Assembly (NCBI RefSeq): GCF_048007105.1
Contig: NZ_CP180352.1
Location: forward strand, 3,596,001-3,660,000
Direction of reading: 5' to 3'
Length of the DNA stretch: 64,000 nucleotides
Source: Minwuia sp048007105
GTDB taxonomy: Bacteria > Pseudomonadota > Alphaproteobacteria > Minwuiales > Minwuiaceae
The notes under the pieces were generated by a model that saw nothing but the letters and a program-made list of their open reading frames with translations, did not search any database and was not told the origin of the DNA. Position 1 is the first letter of the stretch. Each line of letters opens with the position of its first letter. Of this stretch, positions 1-7,720 are shown piece after piece. The translations under genes were made by a program, and so were the position numbers.

Positions 1-1007
1 GGTCTGATCATGAAGCCGATCTTCAGCCAGGCCCGCACCGACCCGCGCCGCGTGATCTATGCCGAGGGCGAGGACGAGCGGGTGCTGCGCGCCGCGCAGG
101 TGGTCATCGAGGAGGAACTGGCCCGGCCGATCCTGGTCGGCCGCCGGAAGTCGTCGGGCAGCGGCTGAAGAAGTTCGGCCTCACCATCCGGCCGGGCGAG
201 GATTTCGAGCTGGTCAACCCGAACAGCGACCCGCGCTACCGCGACTATGTCGACGCCTACCTGTCGCGCACCTGGCGGCGCGGCGTGACCGCCGACCGGG
301 CGCGGACGCTTGTCCGCACGCGCCCGACCGTGATTGCCGCCCTGGCCGTGGAACTGGGCCATGCCGACGCCATGATCTGCGGGCTGGAAGGCCGGTTCGA
401 CCGCCACATGGACCACATCCGCGACGTCATCGGACTGGCCGAGGGCGCGCGCGATTTCTCCACGCTCAGCCTGATCATCCTCAACAAGGGCGCCTATTTC
501 CTGGCCGACACCTATGTCTCCTACGATCCCGGCAGCGAGGAACTGGCCGAACTCGCGATCATGGCCGCACAGGAAGTCCGCCGCTTCGGCATCGAGCCCC
601 GGATCGCGCTGCTGTCGCATTCCAACTTCGGCAGCCGGCCCACGGTCAGCGCCAACAAGATGCGCCGCGCGACCGAGCTGATCCGGGAAATGGCGCCGGA
701 TCTGGAGGTCGAGGGCGAGATGCACGGCGACGCGGCCCTCGACGAACACTACCGCGACCGCGCCTTCCCCCTGGCGCAGCTGAGCGGCGAGGCCAACGTG
801 CTCGTCATGCCCAACCTGGACGCGGCGAACATCTCCTATCAACTGGTGAAATACCTCGCCGACGCCTTGCCCGTCGGCCCCATCCTCGTCGGCGCGGCCA
901 GGCCTGCCCACATCCTGACGCCCTCCGTCACCGCCCGCGGCGTGGTCAACATGACCGCCCTGTCGGTCGTCGAGGCGCAGCGGATGTCGGCAGAACGCGC
1001 CGGCTGA
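1..1007 (+). CDS. maeB: Malic enzyme C-terminal Pta-like domain, 5' partial, frameshifted
   Basis: This is the C-terminal phosphate-acetyltransferase-like domain of a MaeB-type NADP malic enzyme, or a phosphotransacetylase. The gene enters from the left edge, so the malic domain cannot be seen. Typical family stretches are visible: RRVIYAEGEDERVLRAA near the start, DAMICGLEGRF, and VLVMPNLDAANISYQL near the end. Reading begins in the frame of base 1 and breaks near 150: the triplet reading gives GRRK then a stop at 166-168, while the frame entered at about 153 restores VGQRLKKFGLTIRPGED and runs to the TGA at 1005-1007. One missing base explains this. Sequencing error is likely because both halves keep family sequence. 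A 7-bp inverted repeat (CCGGTCC at 1014-1020, GGACCGG at 1035-1041) follows the stop and could help termination. The gene lies outside the island, immediately before its left end. Confidence 0.85.
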   Translation, partial: SDHEADLQPGPHRPAPRDLCRGRGRAGAARRAGGHRGGTGPADPGRPPEVVGQRLKKFGLTIRPGEDFELVNPNSDPRYRDYVDAYLSRTWRRGVTADRARTLVRTRPTVIAALAVELGHADAMICGLEGRFDRHMDHIRDVIGLAEGARDFSTLSLIILNKGAYFLADTYVSYDPGSEELAELAIMAAQEVRRFGIEPRIALLSHSNFGSRPTVSANKMRRATELIREMAPDLEVEGEMHGDAALDEHYRDRAFPLAQLSGEANVLVMPNLDAANISYQLVKYLADALPVGPILVGAARPAHILTPSVTARGVVNMTALSVVEAQRMSAERAG

Positions 1008-1063
1008 TCAAGGCCGGTCCACGCGGCCTCGCCGGGACCGGACATCGGCAATGCGGGATGAAA

Positions 1064-1109
1064 TGGTGGGCGCACAAGGACTCGAACCTTGGACCCGCTG
1101 ATTAAGAGT
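1064..1109. repeat. attL: 46-bp copy of the tRNA-Lys 3' half
   Basis: These 46 bases are identical to 21273-21318 and in the same orientation. In tRNA terms the segment runs from the edge of the anticodon loop to the encoded CCA end, read on the minus strand. It lacks the tRNA 5' half, so it is a displaced attachment-site copy and not a gene. Bases on either side differ between the two copies (a versus t before, a versus c after), which fixes the repeat length. Confidence 0.93.
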
Positions 1110-1234
1110 AGGCGGATGCGCTGTTTCATCTGGGCGCATCTGAATTCATCAAGTAACATTTTCACATACGTATCAGCAGGTTATTGATCCAAATCGGATC
1201 ATGCCGTATCGTCGTTTCTCGCGGCAGATTGCCC

Positions 1235-1269
1235 GATCTGGAACCCCAGCGGAACCCCGGATGCCACTC
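1235..1269. repeat. Left copy of a subterminal paired GGAACCCC element
   Basis: Two GGAACCCC boxes start at 1240 and 1251 (11 bp apart), preceded by GATC and followed by GCCACTC. The same arrangement, in the same orientation and spacing, occurs at 21201-21235 just inside the other island end, with only a few mismatches over 35 bp. This fits arm-type integrase binding sites (inference). The element overlaps the integrase start codon at 1261, so binding could also repress integrase expression. Confidence 0.6.
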
Positions 1270-2532
1270 ACGGTCCAGGAGATCAAGTCGACGCCGGCGC
1301 CACGGACGGGGCGGACGGTCCTTTCCGATGGCCGGGGCCTGGAACTGCGGATCACGCCGAACGGCGTCAGGACCTTTTCCTTCGTCGGCGTGCTGCACGG
1401 CAAGAAGCGCCGCTGGACGCTCGGGCGTTTTCCGGACCTGACGCTGAAATCGGCCCGCGAAATGCGCGATACCTACGCGTCAAGTCTGGCCAGGGGCATC
1501 GACCCGGTCCGCGGACAGGCCGGCCGCGACGGCGCCCGCCTGGCCGAGGCGTTCGAGGAGTTCCTGAAACGCTACGCCTATCCGAGGAACCGGTCGGCTC
1601 CGGAGGCCGAACGCATGCTTCGCCACGATCTGCTCCCCCGGTTCGGCCACTATCCGGTCTCCCGGATCCGACGCGCCGACATCCAGTCCATGCTTTCCGA
1701 GATTGCCGACCGCGGCGCGCCGGTCCAGGCCGGGCGGGTCCTGGCCAATACCCGGAAGCTGTTCAACTGGTGCATCGAGCAGGAGTATTGCGAGGCCAAC
1801 CCCTGCGACCGCATCGGCCAACCGGTCAGCGCCGCGAAAATCCGGCGGGAACGGGTGCTGACTGCCGACGAGCTCGGCCGTATCTGGGGCGCGAGCATGT
1901 CGCAGACGCCGCATGCCGGGGCGTTCGTGCGGCTTCTCATGCTCACGGGTCAGCGGCGCGGCGAGGTCGCCCAGCTGCGGCTCGCACAGACCGACGGGGA
2001 TATCTGGACCGTTCCACGGGAGGCCGCCAAGAACAGCAGGCCGAACACCGTCCCGCTGAGCCTTCAGTCACGGGCCGTGATCTGCTGGATGCAGCAATTC
2101 TGGCCTCCGGAAGATCGGGACGATCTCTACCTGTTCTCCGGAAAGACCGGACACCGTCCCTTCTCCGGCTTCTCGAAGGTGAAACAGAGCCTCGACCGCT
2201 CGAGCAAGGTCAGGAACTGGCGCTGGCACGACCTCCGCCGCACCATGGCGACATGGCTGTCGGAAAACGGCGTGCCGCCGCATGTCGTCAGCGCGCTGCT
2301 GAACCACAAGGACCAGTCGGTCACGGCCATCTACAACCGCTACGAATATCTGGACGAGAAGCGCGACGCTCTCGAGCTCTGGGCCGCGCATGTCGAGGAA
2401 CAGGGCCGGCCACATCTCCCTGACATGCCGGGCCCTTCAATACAGGGCATCGAAGGCTATCAGGACATACTCGACCGCCTCCGGGACATGCTGGAGCGCC
2501 TTCGGCGGATGCAGAAGAGCGAAGCGCCCTGA
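1261..2532 (+). CDS. int: P4-type tyrosine integrase
   Basis: Site-specific recombinase expected to insert and excise the island at tRNA-Lys. It has 423 residues from ATG 1261. The N-terminus (about 1-85) is a DUF4102-type arm-binding domain, then a SAM-like core-binding domain (about 95-190), then the catalytic domain. Catalytic residues visible are Arg232 in LTGQRRGE, His323 and Arg326 in HDLRRTMATWL, His349 in LLNHKDQ and Tyr358 in TAIYNRY. An upstream in-frame ATG at 1201 would add 20 residues, but those codons overlap the subterminal GGAACCCC element, and family members usually start close to the LTVQEIKS-like segment, so 1261 is preferred. The gene sits 150 bp inside attL and reads toward the island interior, at the end opposite the intact tRNA. 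Confidence 0.92.
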   Translation: MPLTVQEIKSTPAPRTGRTVLSDGRGLELRITPNGVRTFSFVGVLHGKKRRWTLGRFPDLTLKSAREMRDTYASSLARGIDPVRGQAGRDGARLAEAFEEFLKRYAYPRNRSAPEAERMLRHDLLPRFGHYPVSRIRRADIQSMLSEIADRGAPVQAGRVLANTRKLFNWCIEQEYCEANPCDRIGQPVSAAKIRRERVLTADELGRIWGASMSQTPHAGAFVRLLMLTGQRRGEVAQLRLAQTDGDIWTVPREAAKNSRPNTVPLSLQSRAVICWMQQFWPPEDRDDLYLFSGKTGHRPFSGFSKVKQSLDRSSKVRNWRWHDLRRTMATWLSENGVPPHVVSALLNHKDQSVTAIYNRYEYLDEKRDALELWAAHVEEQGRPHLPDMPGPSIQGIEGYQDILDRLRDMLERLRRMQKSEAP

Positions 2533-2855
2533 AAGGGGCGTCCAGCAAGCGCTCTTGCCGGGCAGTCTGGCGATATCCGGACCGCGTTTCGAAAACGACA
2601 TGATGCTTGCCGACGCAGCCCCTGTTTGGCGGGGCTTTGGTCCAGGCGGGCCGATCTTGCGCAATCCGTGGGCGCCGATCAGCCCGCCTGTCCCTACGCC
2701 TGGAGCACGATTTCCAGCAAATCCGCAGGCCCGAGCCATGATCCGTCCGGAGAGTCCGGCATGGTCTTCTCGGCCGGTTCGAGGCCGAAGTGGCATGAAT
2801 CCGGTCATGACAATCCCGACAAGGCAGACACCGCGATCGCTCGGCCGTCAGGAAC
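2533..2855. other. Intergenic region, no supported gene
   Basis: Between the integrase and the XRE regulator I see no open frame with a plausible start signal and protein-like composition. Short frames exist on both strands but have low-complexity proline/arginine-rich translations typical of GC-rich noncoding DNA. The regulatory repeats of the next gene begin at about 2856. Confidence 0.5.
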
Positions 2856-2954
2856 GTGCCAATTATGCCAAATATTCCCCAAATTTCAGGATTTAAAATG
2901 CCATTTTTCCTGTATTGGCATCTTTGTTGATCGTCGATGATGCCACATATTCCC
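2856..2954 (+). promoter_or_regulatory. Operator cluster upstream of the XRE regulator
   Basis: Three direct copies of ATGCCA followed by an AT-rich stretch ending in TTCC occur at 2865-2880, 2898-2910 and 2940-2954. Copies one and three match at 14 of 15 bases. Start-to-start distances are 33 and 42 bp, close to three and four helical turns. A GTGCCA precedes copy one at 2856, and copy two is paired with an inverted TGGCAT at 2916-2921. The tract is AT-rich against a GC-rich background and ends 31 bp before the regulator start. Autoregulation by the downstream XRE protein is inferred. Confidence 0.5.
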
Positions 2955-2985
2955 TCCGTGTCATGAAACGGAAAGGAGCAGGAGC

Positions 2986-3948
2986 ATGGCTTTCCAGGCC
3001 CACCTTTTGAAGAGCAGGCGGAAAGAGCGCGACCTGTCGCGGGAACAGCTGTCTGAGGCGTCAAGAGTATCTGTTCGGACGATCGCACGGCTCGAGAACG
3101 AACGGTCGAGCGGGCATCTGCCCCGGGAAAACACCATAAGAAACCTGGAGAAGGCGCTGGATCTCGACGCCGGAACGCTGATGGGGGAGAAGGAAGCTCC
3201 ACCGCCGGCTCAACAGAAACCCCCCGCCGGAAAGGTTCGTATCGGCGCGAACCTTCCCATGCAGTATCGCCGAGCCTACGATCTGGTGCATCGGGAGTAT
3301 GGCGCCACGCAGGAAGAGCTGATTTTCCTCGCACCGCTTCTCTTCACGTTGGCCGCGGAATCCAGCCATGTCTGGCGGCGAAAGAAGGCGCAGGCGGCGG
3401 CTGCCGCCCTGGAATCCTTTGAGCGCAACCTGGCCGATCATCTGGATTTCCCGATCCCGTTCGGCGAGGCGTACGCCGAGCTCATGTACGAAGAGAGCCA
3501 ACGCGATATCTGGGGCTACGGCACGGATCCGGTCGATGAAGAGGTCTACGGTTTGCGCCACGCACCGCTCTTCCACTACCTTCGGGATCTTGCTCAGCGT
3601 CTCGGCGGCGAAAAACTGGCCAGTATCGATCTGTGTGGTGGCTACGCGGTCGACAAGTGTCCCGAATACGCTGTCCTCTCCGATCTCCTCGAGTCCTTTG
3701 TCGAGGGCTCCGATGTAGCCGAACTGGCAGTCTGGCTGGGATGGGCCAGGATCAAGCCCGGTGATGTCAAGATGGTCGATGACGTGGCGATGTCGGCCGG
3801 AACAGGCGTCTCCCACATCAAGAACCAGTTGTCTTCAGACCAGATCGAAACCCTCGAGAAGCTGGCCCGGGAGCTGAGTGCCGATCAGGCCCGAAATCGA
3901 CAGGATGAGGCAACAACGACGCCGTCAACTCCGGGGACGTCCAAATGA
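2986..3948 (+). CDS. XRE-family transcriptional regulator with long unknown C-terminal domain
   Basis: A 320-residue protein. Residues about 5-65 form a Cro/C1-type helix-turn-helix (LKSRRKERDLSREQLSEASR, then SVRTIARLENE). A proline-rich linker near 70-80 leads to a roughly 230-residue domain I do not recognise; it is rich in aromatic and acidic residues (for example YEESQRDIWGYGTDP and LCGGYAVDKCPEYAVL). The tail from about 300 is disordered (Thr/Ser/Pro). The ATG at 2986 has a strong ribosome site, AAAGGAGCAGGAG. The next gene starts inside this one's stop (ATGA), so the two are translationally coupled. It probably represses its own operon through the repeated ATGCCA sites upstream. The C-terminal domain could sense a ligand or bind the partner protein. 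Confidence 0.75.
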   Translation: MAFQAHLLKSRRKERDLSREQLSEASRVSVRTIARLENERSSGHLPRENTIRNLEKALDLDAGTLMGEKEAPPPAQQKPPAGKVRIGANLPMQYRRAYDLVHREYGATQEELIFLAPLLFTLAAESSHVWRRKKAQAAAAALESFERNLADHLDFPIPFGEAYAELMYEESQRDIWGYGTDPVDEEVYGLRHAPLFHYLRDLAQRLGGEKLASIDLCGGYAVDKCPEYAVLSDLLESFVEGSDVAELAVWLGWARIKPGDVKMVDDVAMSAGTGVSHIKNQLSSDQIETLEKLARELSADQARNRQDEATTTPSTPGTSK

Positions 3949-4310
3949 ACCGCAACCAGATCTGCCGCCATGCAGCCGCCCGGATGAACCAGCGCGGCCT
4001 GCGAAAGCAGGACATCGACATCGTCGAAATCTATGGAGAGTTCGTCGATGACGATGCCATCATGCTGACCTACCGCCACGCGGCCGCTGCCATCAAGGAC
4101 GCCAAGACCGAGATCAGGCGTCTTCAGAGATGGGACCAGACGCCCTCGGTCCGCGCCGCAACTGCCAGGCTGAAAAAACGCATCAACCTGCTGCAAAAGA
4201 ACACGAACACGAAAATCGTTCTGAGGGACGGTGTACTGGTCACGGCCTATCGGACCTCTGGAAAGCCGATGAAGCGGTCAACTCGGCGAATGCGGGAGGG
4301 CTTTGTGTAG
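3945..4310 (+). CDS. DUF4258-like small protein, possible toxin partner
   Basis: A 121-residue basic protein overlapping the XRE gene by four bases. The N-terminal segment (CRHAAARMNQRGLRKQDIDI, then VEIYGEF and a hydrophobic strand with YRHA) resembles the DUF4258 pattern of a helix with His and Arg-Gly followed by strands, a family often found in toxin-antitoxin-like pairs. The middle (about 45-80) is a charged helix and the C-terminus is Arg/Lys-rich (KPMKRSTRRMREGF), which suits nucleic-acid binding. The position behind an HTH gene resembles toxin-antitoxin layouts, but the order and the large regulator are not classic. Function is inferred from a weak pattern match only. A perfect 9-bp stem follows the stop. 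Confidence 0.6.
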   Translation: MNRNQICRHAAARMNQRGLRKQDIDIVEIYGEFVDDDAIMLTYRHAAAAIKDAKTEIRRLQRWDQTPSVRAATARLKKRINLLQKNTNTKIVLRDGVLVTAYRTSGKPMKRSTRRMREGFV

Positions 4311-4311
4311 G

Positions 4312-4342
4312 CGGTCCCGGAGAGGTTCCCGGCCCGGGACCG
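4312..4342 (+). terminator. Terminator-like hairpin after the XRE/DUF4258 operon
   Basis: CGGTCCCGG (4312-4320) pairs perfectly with CCGGGACCG (4334-4342) around a 13-base loop, one base after the stop codon at 4308-4310. It is followed by TTCC and not a long T run, so intrinsic termination is plausible but not certain. Confidence 0.45.
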
Positions 4343-4489
4343 TTCCGCATGCGGGCAATGGAGTTGCCGGCCGCAACGCACCGCCATCAGCTGCATTCGG
4401 AACCCTGTTCGGAGCAAATGGGAGGGAGCCTGATCGCAGCAAGGCGCTCATGGCCCCCTCCTCCGGGCCGGCCCAAGGGCGCACGATCA

Positions 4490-4900
4490 TCACCGGGCAT
4501 CGTCACCGCGACCGATCCGATGCCAGGCCTCCCTGAATGCCTCGGTGCGATACGAACCCGGCTCGAGCCAAGTTGAAATCCGACCATTCCTCTCGTTCCG
4601 GTTGGCCGGTTTTCTGACGTCGTCCGGAAGAAGCACGTAACCGACAGGCTGATCGTCCGGTGTTGTGAAGATGATTCACCAGCCCCCGATGATCTTGCCC
4701 AGGTCGGATCCGGGTGGAACCGCGTTCAGGTTCGGCAATGCCTTCAACTGAATGCCGAGAAATTGCCTGGCGGAGAAATCATGGGCGAGCAGATCGATGC
4801 CTCCGGTATTCCGGGCTGTCGGCATGACACTCCCGCCAGGGTACGACAGGCGACAGGCGGCAAAGTACATTCCGAGGTTTCGGGCGATTTGCGTCGGCAC
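4490..4900 (-). pseudogene. Small conserved hypothetical protein gene split by one nonsense codon
   Basis: Reading the minus strand from ATG 4900, an intact-looking protein runs 74 residues (MPTQIARNLGMYF, RLSYPGGSVMPTARNTGGID, LGIQLKALPNLNAVPPGSDL, IIGGW) and meets TGA at 4678-4676. The same frame then continues for 61 more codons of equally protein-like sequence (IIFTTPDDQPVGYVLLPDDV, NGRISTWLEPGSYRTEAFRE, AWHRIGRG) to TGA at 4492-4490. From memory this matches a family of about 140-residue proteins with a PTARN-G-D / Q-K-AL core, resembling a small nuclease-like fold, where the position of the stop is usually aromatic. A TGG to TGA change fits. Selenocysteine is not supported. Bases 4901-5091 upstream hold no other gene I can support. 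Confidence 0.6.
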
Positions 4901-5091
4901 TTAAACGGCCAATCCAGATCGCATCTCTGGTTCTCCGGCTCCCGGTTCTGTGTAACTCACCGGTGCCTACGAGGTGGCCCGACTCCCGACGACCGCACCA
5001 GTCGAAGAAGCGACAAGCGCAAGCCTGCCAACGATACCCGCACAAACCCCCGGCGCCGACCTGACACAGCCCTGGATCCTAACCAACATTG

Positions 5092-5120
5092 TTGACAATT
5101 GCCTCTATTGCAAATCTACT
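5092..5120 (+). promoter_or_regulatory. Sigma70-like promoter for the AT-rich secreted-protein pair
   Basis: A perfect TTGACA at 5092-5097 is followed, with a 17-bp spacer, by TCTACT at 5115-5120 (four of six matches to TATAAT). Transcription would start near 5127, leaving a leader of about 40 bases before the preferred GTG start at 5165. It lies exactly where base composition changes from GC-rich to AT-rich. Confidence 0.5.
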
Positions 5121-5164
5121 ATGCACCCAGAAAGCACACCAATAAATGGTCTGGAAATAATCTT

Positions 5165-6391
5165 GTGAGAAATGAAATTTATTTGGACACCAATTATAGA
5201 GATGCCTCCAAATTTCTCTCAATTAAGTCGACAAATTTGCTGTTTGACTCGCTCCATTTCGTAGCATTTTTTGCTTTTTTTGCAGTCCTTATTATAAACA
5301 CAAGCGCTCTGGCGGAAAAGAAGTTGGGACCGTCGCTTACGTGCCAACCGATTGCGGCATCGAAGCAGAGAATTGATGGGTCACTTCCACAATTGCCGCA
5401 ACCAGGCATGCGGCCGATGCAAGGACCAACCGGAATGATTGGGGCTCCGGGCGCACCGCCACCGGCTCCGGGAGGCCAAGGCATGCCTGCGAAGGAAAAT
5501 CGTCGGGTTGTCTTCTTGGACGGCCTGATAGCGATGAAAGTTGCTCCCAAATACCCAAACCAATGCGACACTGATGTGCTCTCCAACAGCACGTTGTTTC
5601 ACGTCCCGGAAACAAGCTGTTACCTCGAGACACCATTCGGCAATCTGCCTGTCAATCCCCTTATCAAGATATACTTTGACGCGGATTTTACTCGAAAGAA
5701 GCCGACCTTTCGGCCTGTTATTGACGCAGAAATTACCTTCTCCTTGGGCGATGTACGGCGCCTTTACAGAACTTTCGCCCATAAGGAGCTTTCGGGAAAA
5801 AACAGGTGCGAATTTTCGATACAGGATGATGATATTTACTCGGTTGATATTAGAAATGGGGCCGTCGTTGGAAGCAATACCTTCAATATCAGCCACGACC
5901 TATGCGCAGATAGTGGCATACTTTCGACACGGAAAGAATTATCGAACACCCGCGTCACACAAAGCTTTCGAATTTTGGCGTGCAGCGCAGGCAGCAAACA
6001 GGAAGGCTGCCCAAATGATGTAGGCGACCAGATTGCTCTCTATCTCGTCGGCAACAGCAACTTTCTGCCAAGCAGCAATCGCCCGATATTGAAAGTGAAT
6101 CCGGAAAGCCTGACAATGCAGATGAAGAAGGCAGTCGCTGGTACCGATCATGTTCCCGAATCCAGCTTTGAGTGGTCAAATTGGCGAACACGAGCGACTT
6201 TCCTTGAGGCCGTCTTTGACACGTCGCCGCCGCTGCATAGGGGCGTCCTTTGGGTAAGGGGTGGCTATGCTGCGGATCCCTTCGTTCGATCTCAAGCATG
6301 CAAAATTCATGAAGCACTGTTTCAATCAGGTTTGTTTCTTACCAGATCGGACTTCTTTCTCCGCCGAAACATTAAGTGGAAAACGCGGTGA
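5165..6391 (+). CDS. Predicted secreted protein of unknown function
   Basis: About 408 residues from GTG 5165; a TTG at 5099 in the same frame lies inside the predicted promoter and is less likely. Residues about 25-50 form a hydrophobic export signal (FVAFFAFFAVLIINTSALA) with a likely cleavage after ALA, so the mature protein is periplasmic or secreted. Residues about 70-105 are a Pro/Gly/Met-rich linker (GMRPMQGPTGMIGAPGAPPP). The rest is a globular domain with several cysteines, consistent with oxidative folding outside the cytoplasm. No family is recognised. Base composition is clearly more AT-rich than the surroundings, indicating a separate origin. The next gene, a lipoprotein, starts 7 bases after the stop and shares this composition, so the two are likely one transcription unit. 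Confidence 0.7.
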   Translation: MRNEIYLDTNYRDASKFLSIKSTNLLFDSLHFVAFFAFFAVLIINTSALAEKKLGPSLTCQPIAASKQRIDGSLPQLPQPGMRPMQGPTGMIGAPGAPPPAPGGQGMPAKENRRVVFLDGLIAMKVAPKYPNQCDTDVLSNSTLFHVPETSCYLETPFGNLPVNPLIKIYFDADFTRKKPTFRPVIDAEITFSLGDVRRLYRTFAHKELSGKNRCEFSIQDDDIYSVDIRNGAVVGSNTFNISHDLCADSGILSTRKELSNTRVTQSFRILACSAGSKQEGCPNDVGDQIALYLVGNSNFLPSSNRPILKVNPESLTMQMKKAVAGTDHVPESSFEWSNWRTRATFLEAVFDTSPPLHRGVLWVRGGYAADPFVRSQACKIHEALFQSGLFLTRSDFFLRRNIKWKTR

Positions 6392-6398
6392 CCATCAG

Positions 6399-7415
6399 AT
6401 GAAGAGGACTTGGTACCTTCTTCCTGCGATGTGCCTGGCAATCGCTTTGGGCTCCTGTGACGTCGTCGAGGACATTGATGATGCCATCAGCAACATCGGC
6501 CCGGACGATCCATCTCTCAATCAGCCGCAAGTCCAGATCGAGTACAAGGATGCCAAAAGCTGTAGTTGTACAGGATCCAAGAGGGCTTGGCTTGTCAATC
6601 TCTCAAATGACAGGGCTCAGGTCGAGTATCTGACGTCAATCCAGGTAGATGGAAAGATTGTTAGATCATTCAAGACTGATACAGAACTTGATGCCAAGAA
6701 AAAGCGATCACTCAGTTGCACAATTGTTACGGCGAAGAACGCGCCGGTGAATCAAAAATGCACCCAAATGAATGTTTTCGAAATCAAGAGCCAGAGAACG
6801 CTGGGAAATATCAAATCTGAACGAAAACTGGTTGTTCCAGATTCTCGATTTTGGCGCCACCTTGTTTCGGTCGATGCAAAACCGATCGGAAACTTATCAA
6901 AGAGAGTTTCAAATATCAAAACCGACGAACCAATGTTTAATTGCCGCAACGAATGCGGTTCCGGAAATGGGGGTTACTGCCTGATAGTAGAACTAAAGAA
7001 TTATAATTATTCGTCCGGTTTGGCTTGGCTCATCCAAGCAGTAGAGAGCCAAAACAGGACGATATTGGAAAAATCAGAAATGCTCGATCGATTTGGTCTT
7101 TCTGCTGACCCCTGTCGGCGTGGCAACACTTTTTTGTCTGATGGCATGCTATACAACACCGGCCAGAGCTGTCAGTTGATTGCCAGTGCCCTGGGCGAGA
7201 CAGTGGAGATATCCGTTCCGGGTGAGGTATCGGGCAAATTGGATCGCAAGGAGGGGTTCACCGTCGTTGAGTTCGAAACTCTCCGACCGAAACTGACTTT
7301 CTCGGATCAGATGCTGAATGAAGATGTTGGGGGTGAAATCTATGAGGTAAGTGGGAACAGAAGATCACTTATTCTCACCACCACGGAAGGCTGTATCGCC
7401 GCACGCTTGAAATAG
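6399..7415 (+). CDS. Predicted lipoprotein of unknown function
   Basis: 338 residues from ATG 6399. The N-terminus MKRTWYLLPAMCLAIALGSC is a lipoprotein signal with lipobox LGSC and lipidated Cys20. The mature protein has a short acidic linker (DVVEDIDDAISNIGPDDPS) and then a cysteine-rich body with clusters such as KSCSCTGSK and FNCRNECGSGNGGYC, suggesting disulphides in the periplasm. A longer reading from 6261 would overlap the previous gene and lose the signal, so it is rejected. It is AT-rich like the preceding secreted-protein gene, which ends 7 bases upstream; the two products probably work together at the envelope. No known domain is recognised. Confidence 0.7.
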   Translation: MKRTWYLLPAMCLAIALGSCDVVEDIDDAISNIGPDDPSLNQPQVQIEYKDAKSCSCTGSKRAWLVNLSNDRAQVEYLTSIQVDGKIVRSFKTDTELDAKKKRSLSCTIVTAKNAPVNQKCTQMNVFEIKSQRTLGNIKSERKLVVPDSRFWRHLVSVDAKPIGNLSKRVSNIKTDEPMFNCRNECGSGNGGYCLIVELKNYNYSSGLAWLIQAVESQNRTILEKSEMLDRFGLSADPCRRGNTFLSDGMLYNTGQSCQLIASALGETVEISVPGEVSGKLDRKEGFTVVEFETLRPKLTFSDQMLNEDVGGEIYEVSGNRRSLILTTTEGCIAARLK

Positions 7416-7691
7416 ACACCGTCGGCGTCCCGACCAACTGGCTCGGATGCCCTGGTGCAGCGCGTTCCTGCAAAAAGGACGGCCGTCCCGAAGTGTGTTC
7501 GCGTCGGAGATTTGAGGTGGCCGGAGAATGATTTCCATGCCAGAGAATTTGGGGGCATCTTCCGCGAGCTGCGCGCACATGAGCCGGCTGGGGCACTTCG
7601 CCGGCGTCGCCGTCGCGAGCAATGACGAAGCATTCGATGACACCGGCCGGATCGCGCCGACACCGCTCTGGCGAGGCCACGGCATGTATGT

Positions 7692-7710
7692 GAGGTATGA
7701 CGGCCTCGTA
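7692..7710. repeat. 19-bp repeat, copy 1, just upstream of the DUF6602-like gene
   Basis: GAGGTATGACGGCCTCGTA is identical to 8530-8548. It contains an inverted GAGG/CCTC pair around 8 bases and ends 10 bp before the GTG at 7721. The rest of 7416-7720 shows no convincing gene. Confidence 0.6.
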
Positions 7711-7720
7711 GCCTACCGAG

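Noticed and set aside
1064..1140. A second tRNA-Lys gene
   Set aside because: Only the 3' half is present; no D-arm or acceptor 5' strand follows, so it is an attachment-site copy.
2390..2896. A 168-codon plus-strand frame after the integrase
   Set aside because: It starts inside the integrase in another frame, has no ribosome site and a low-complexity translation.
4676..4678. TGA as selenocysteine in the split small gene
   Set aside because: No stem-loop was identified next to it and no selenoprotein family fits; a Trp-to-stop change is simpler.
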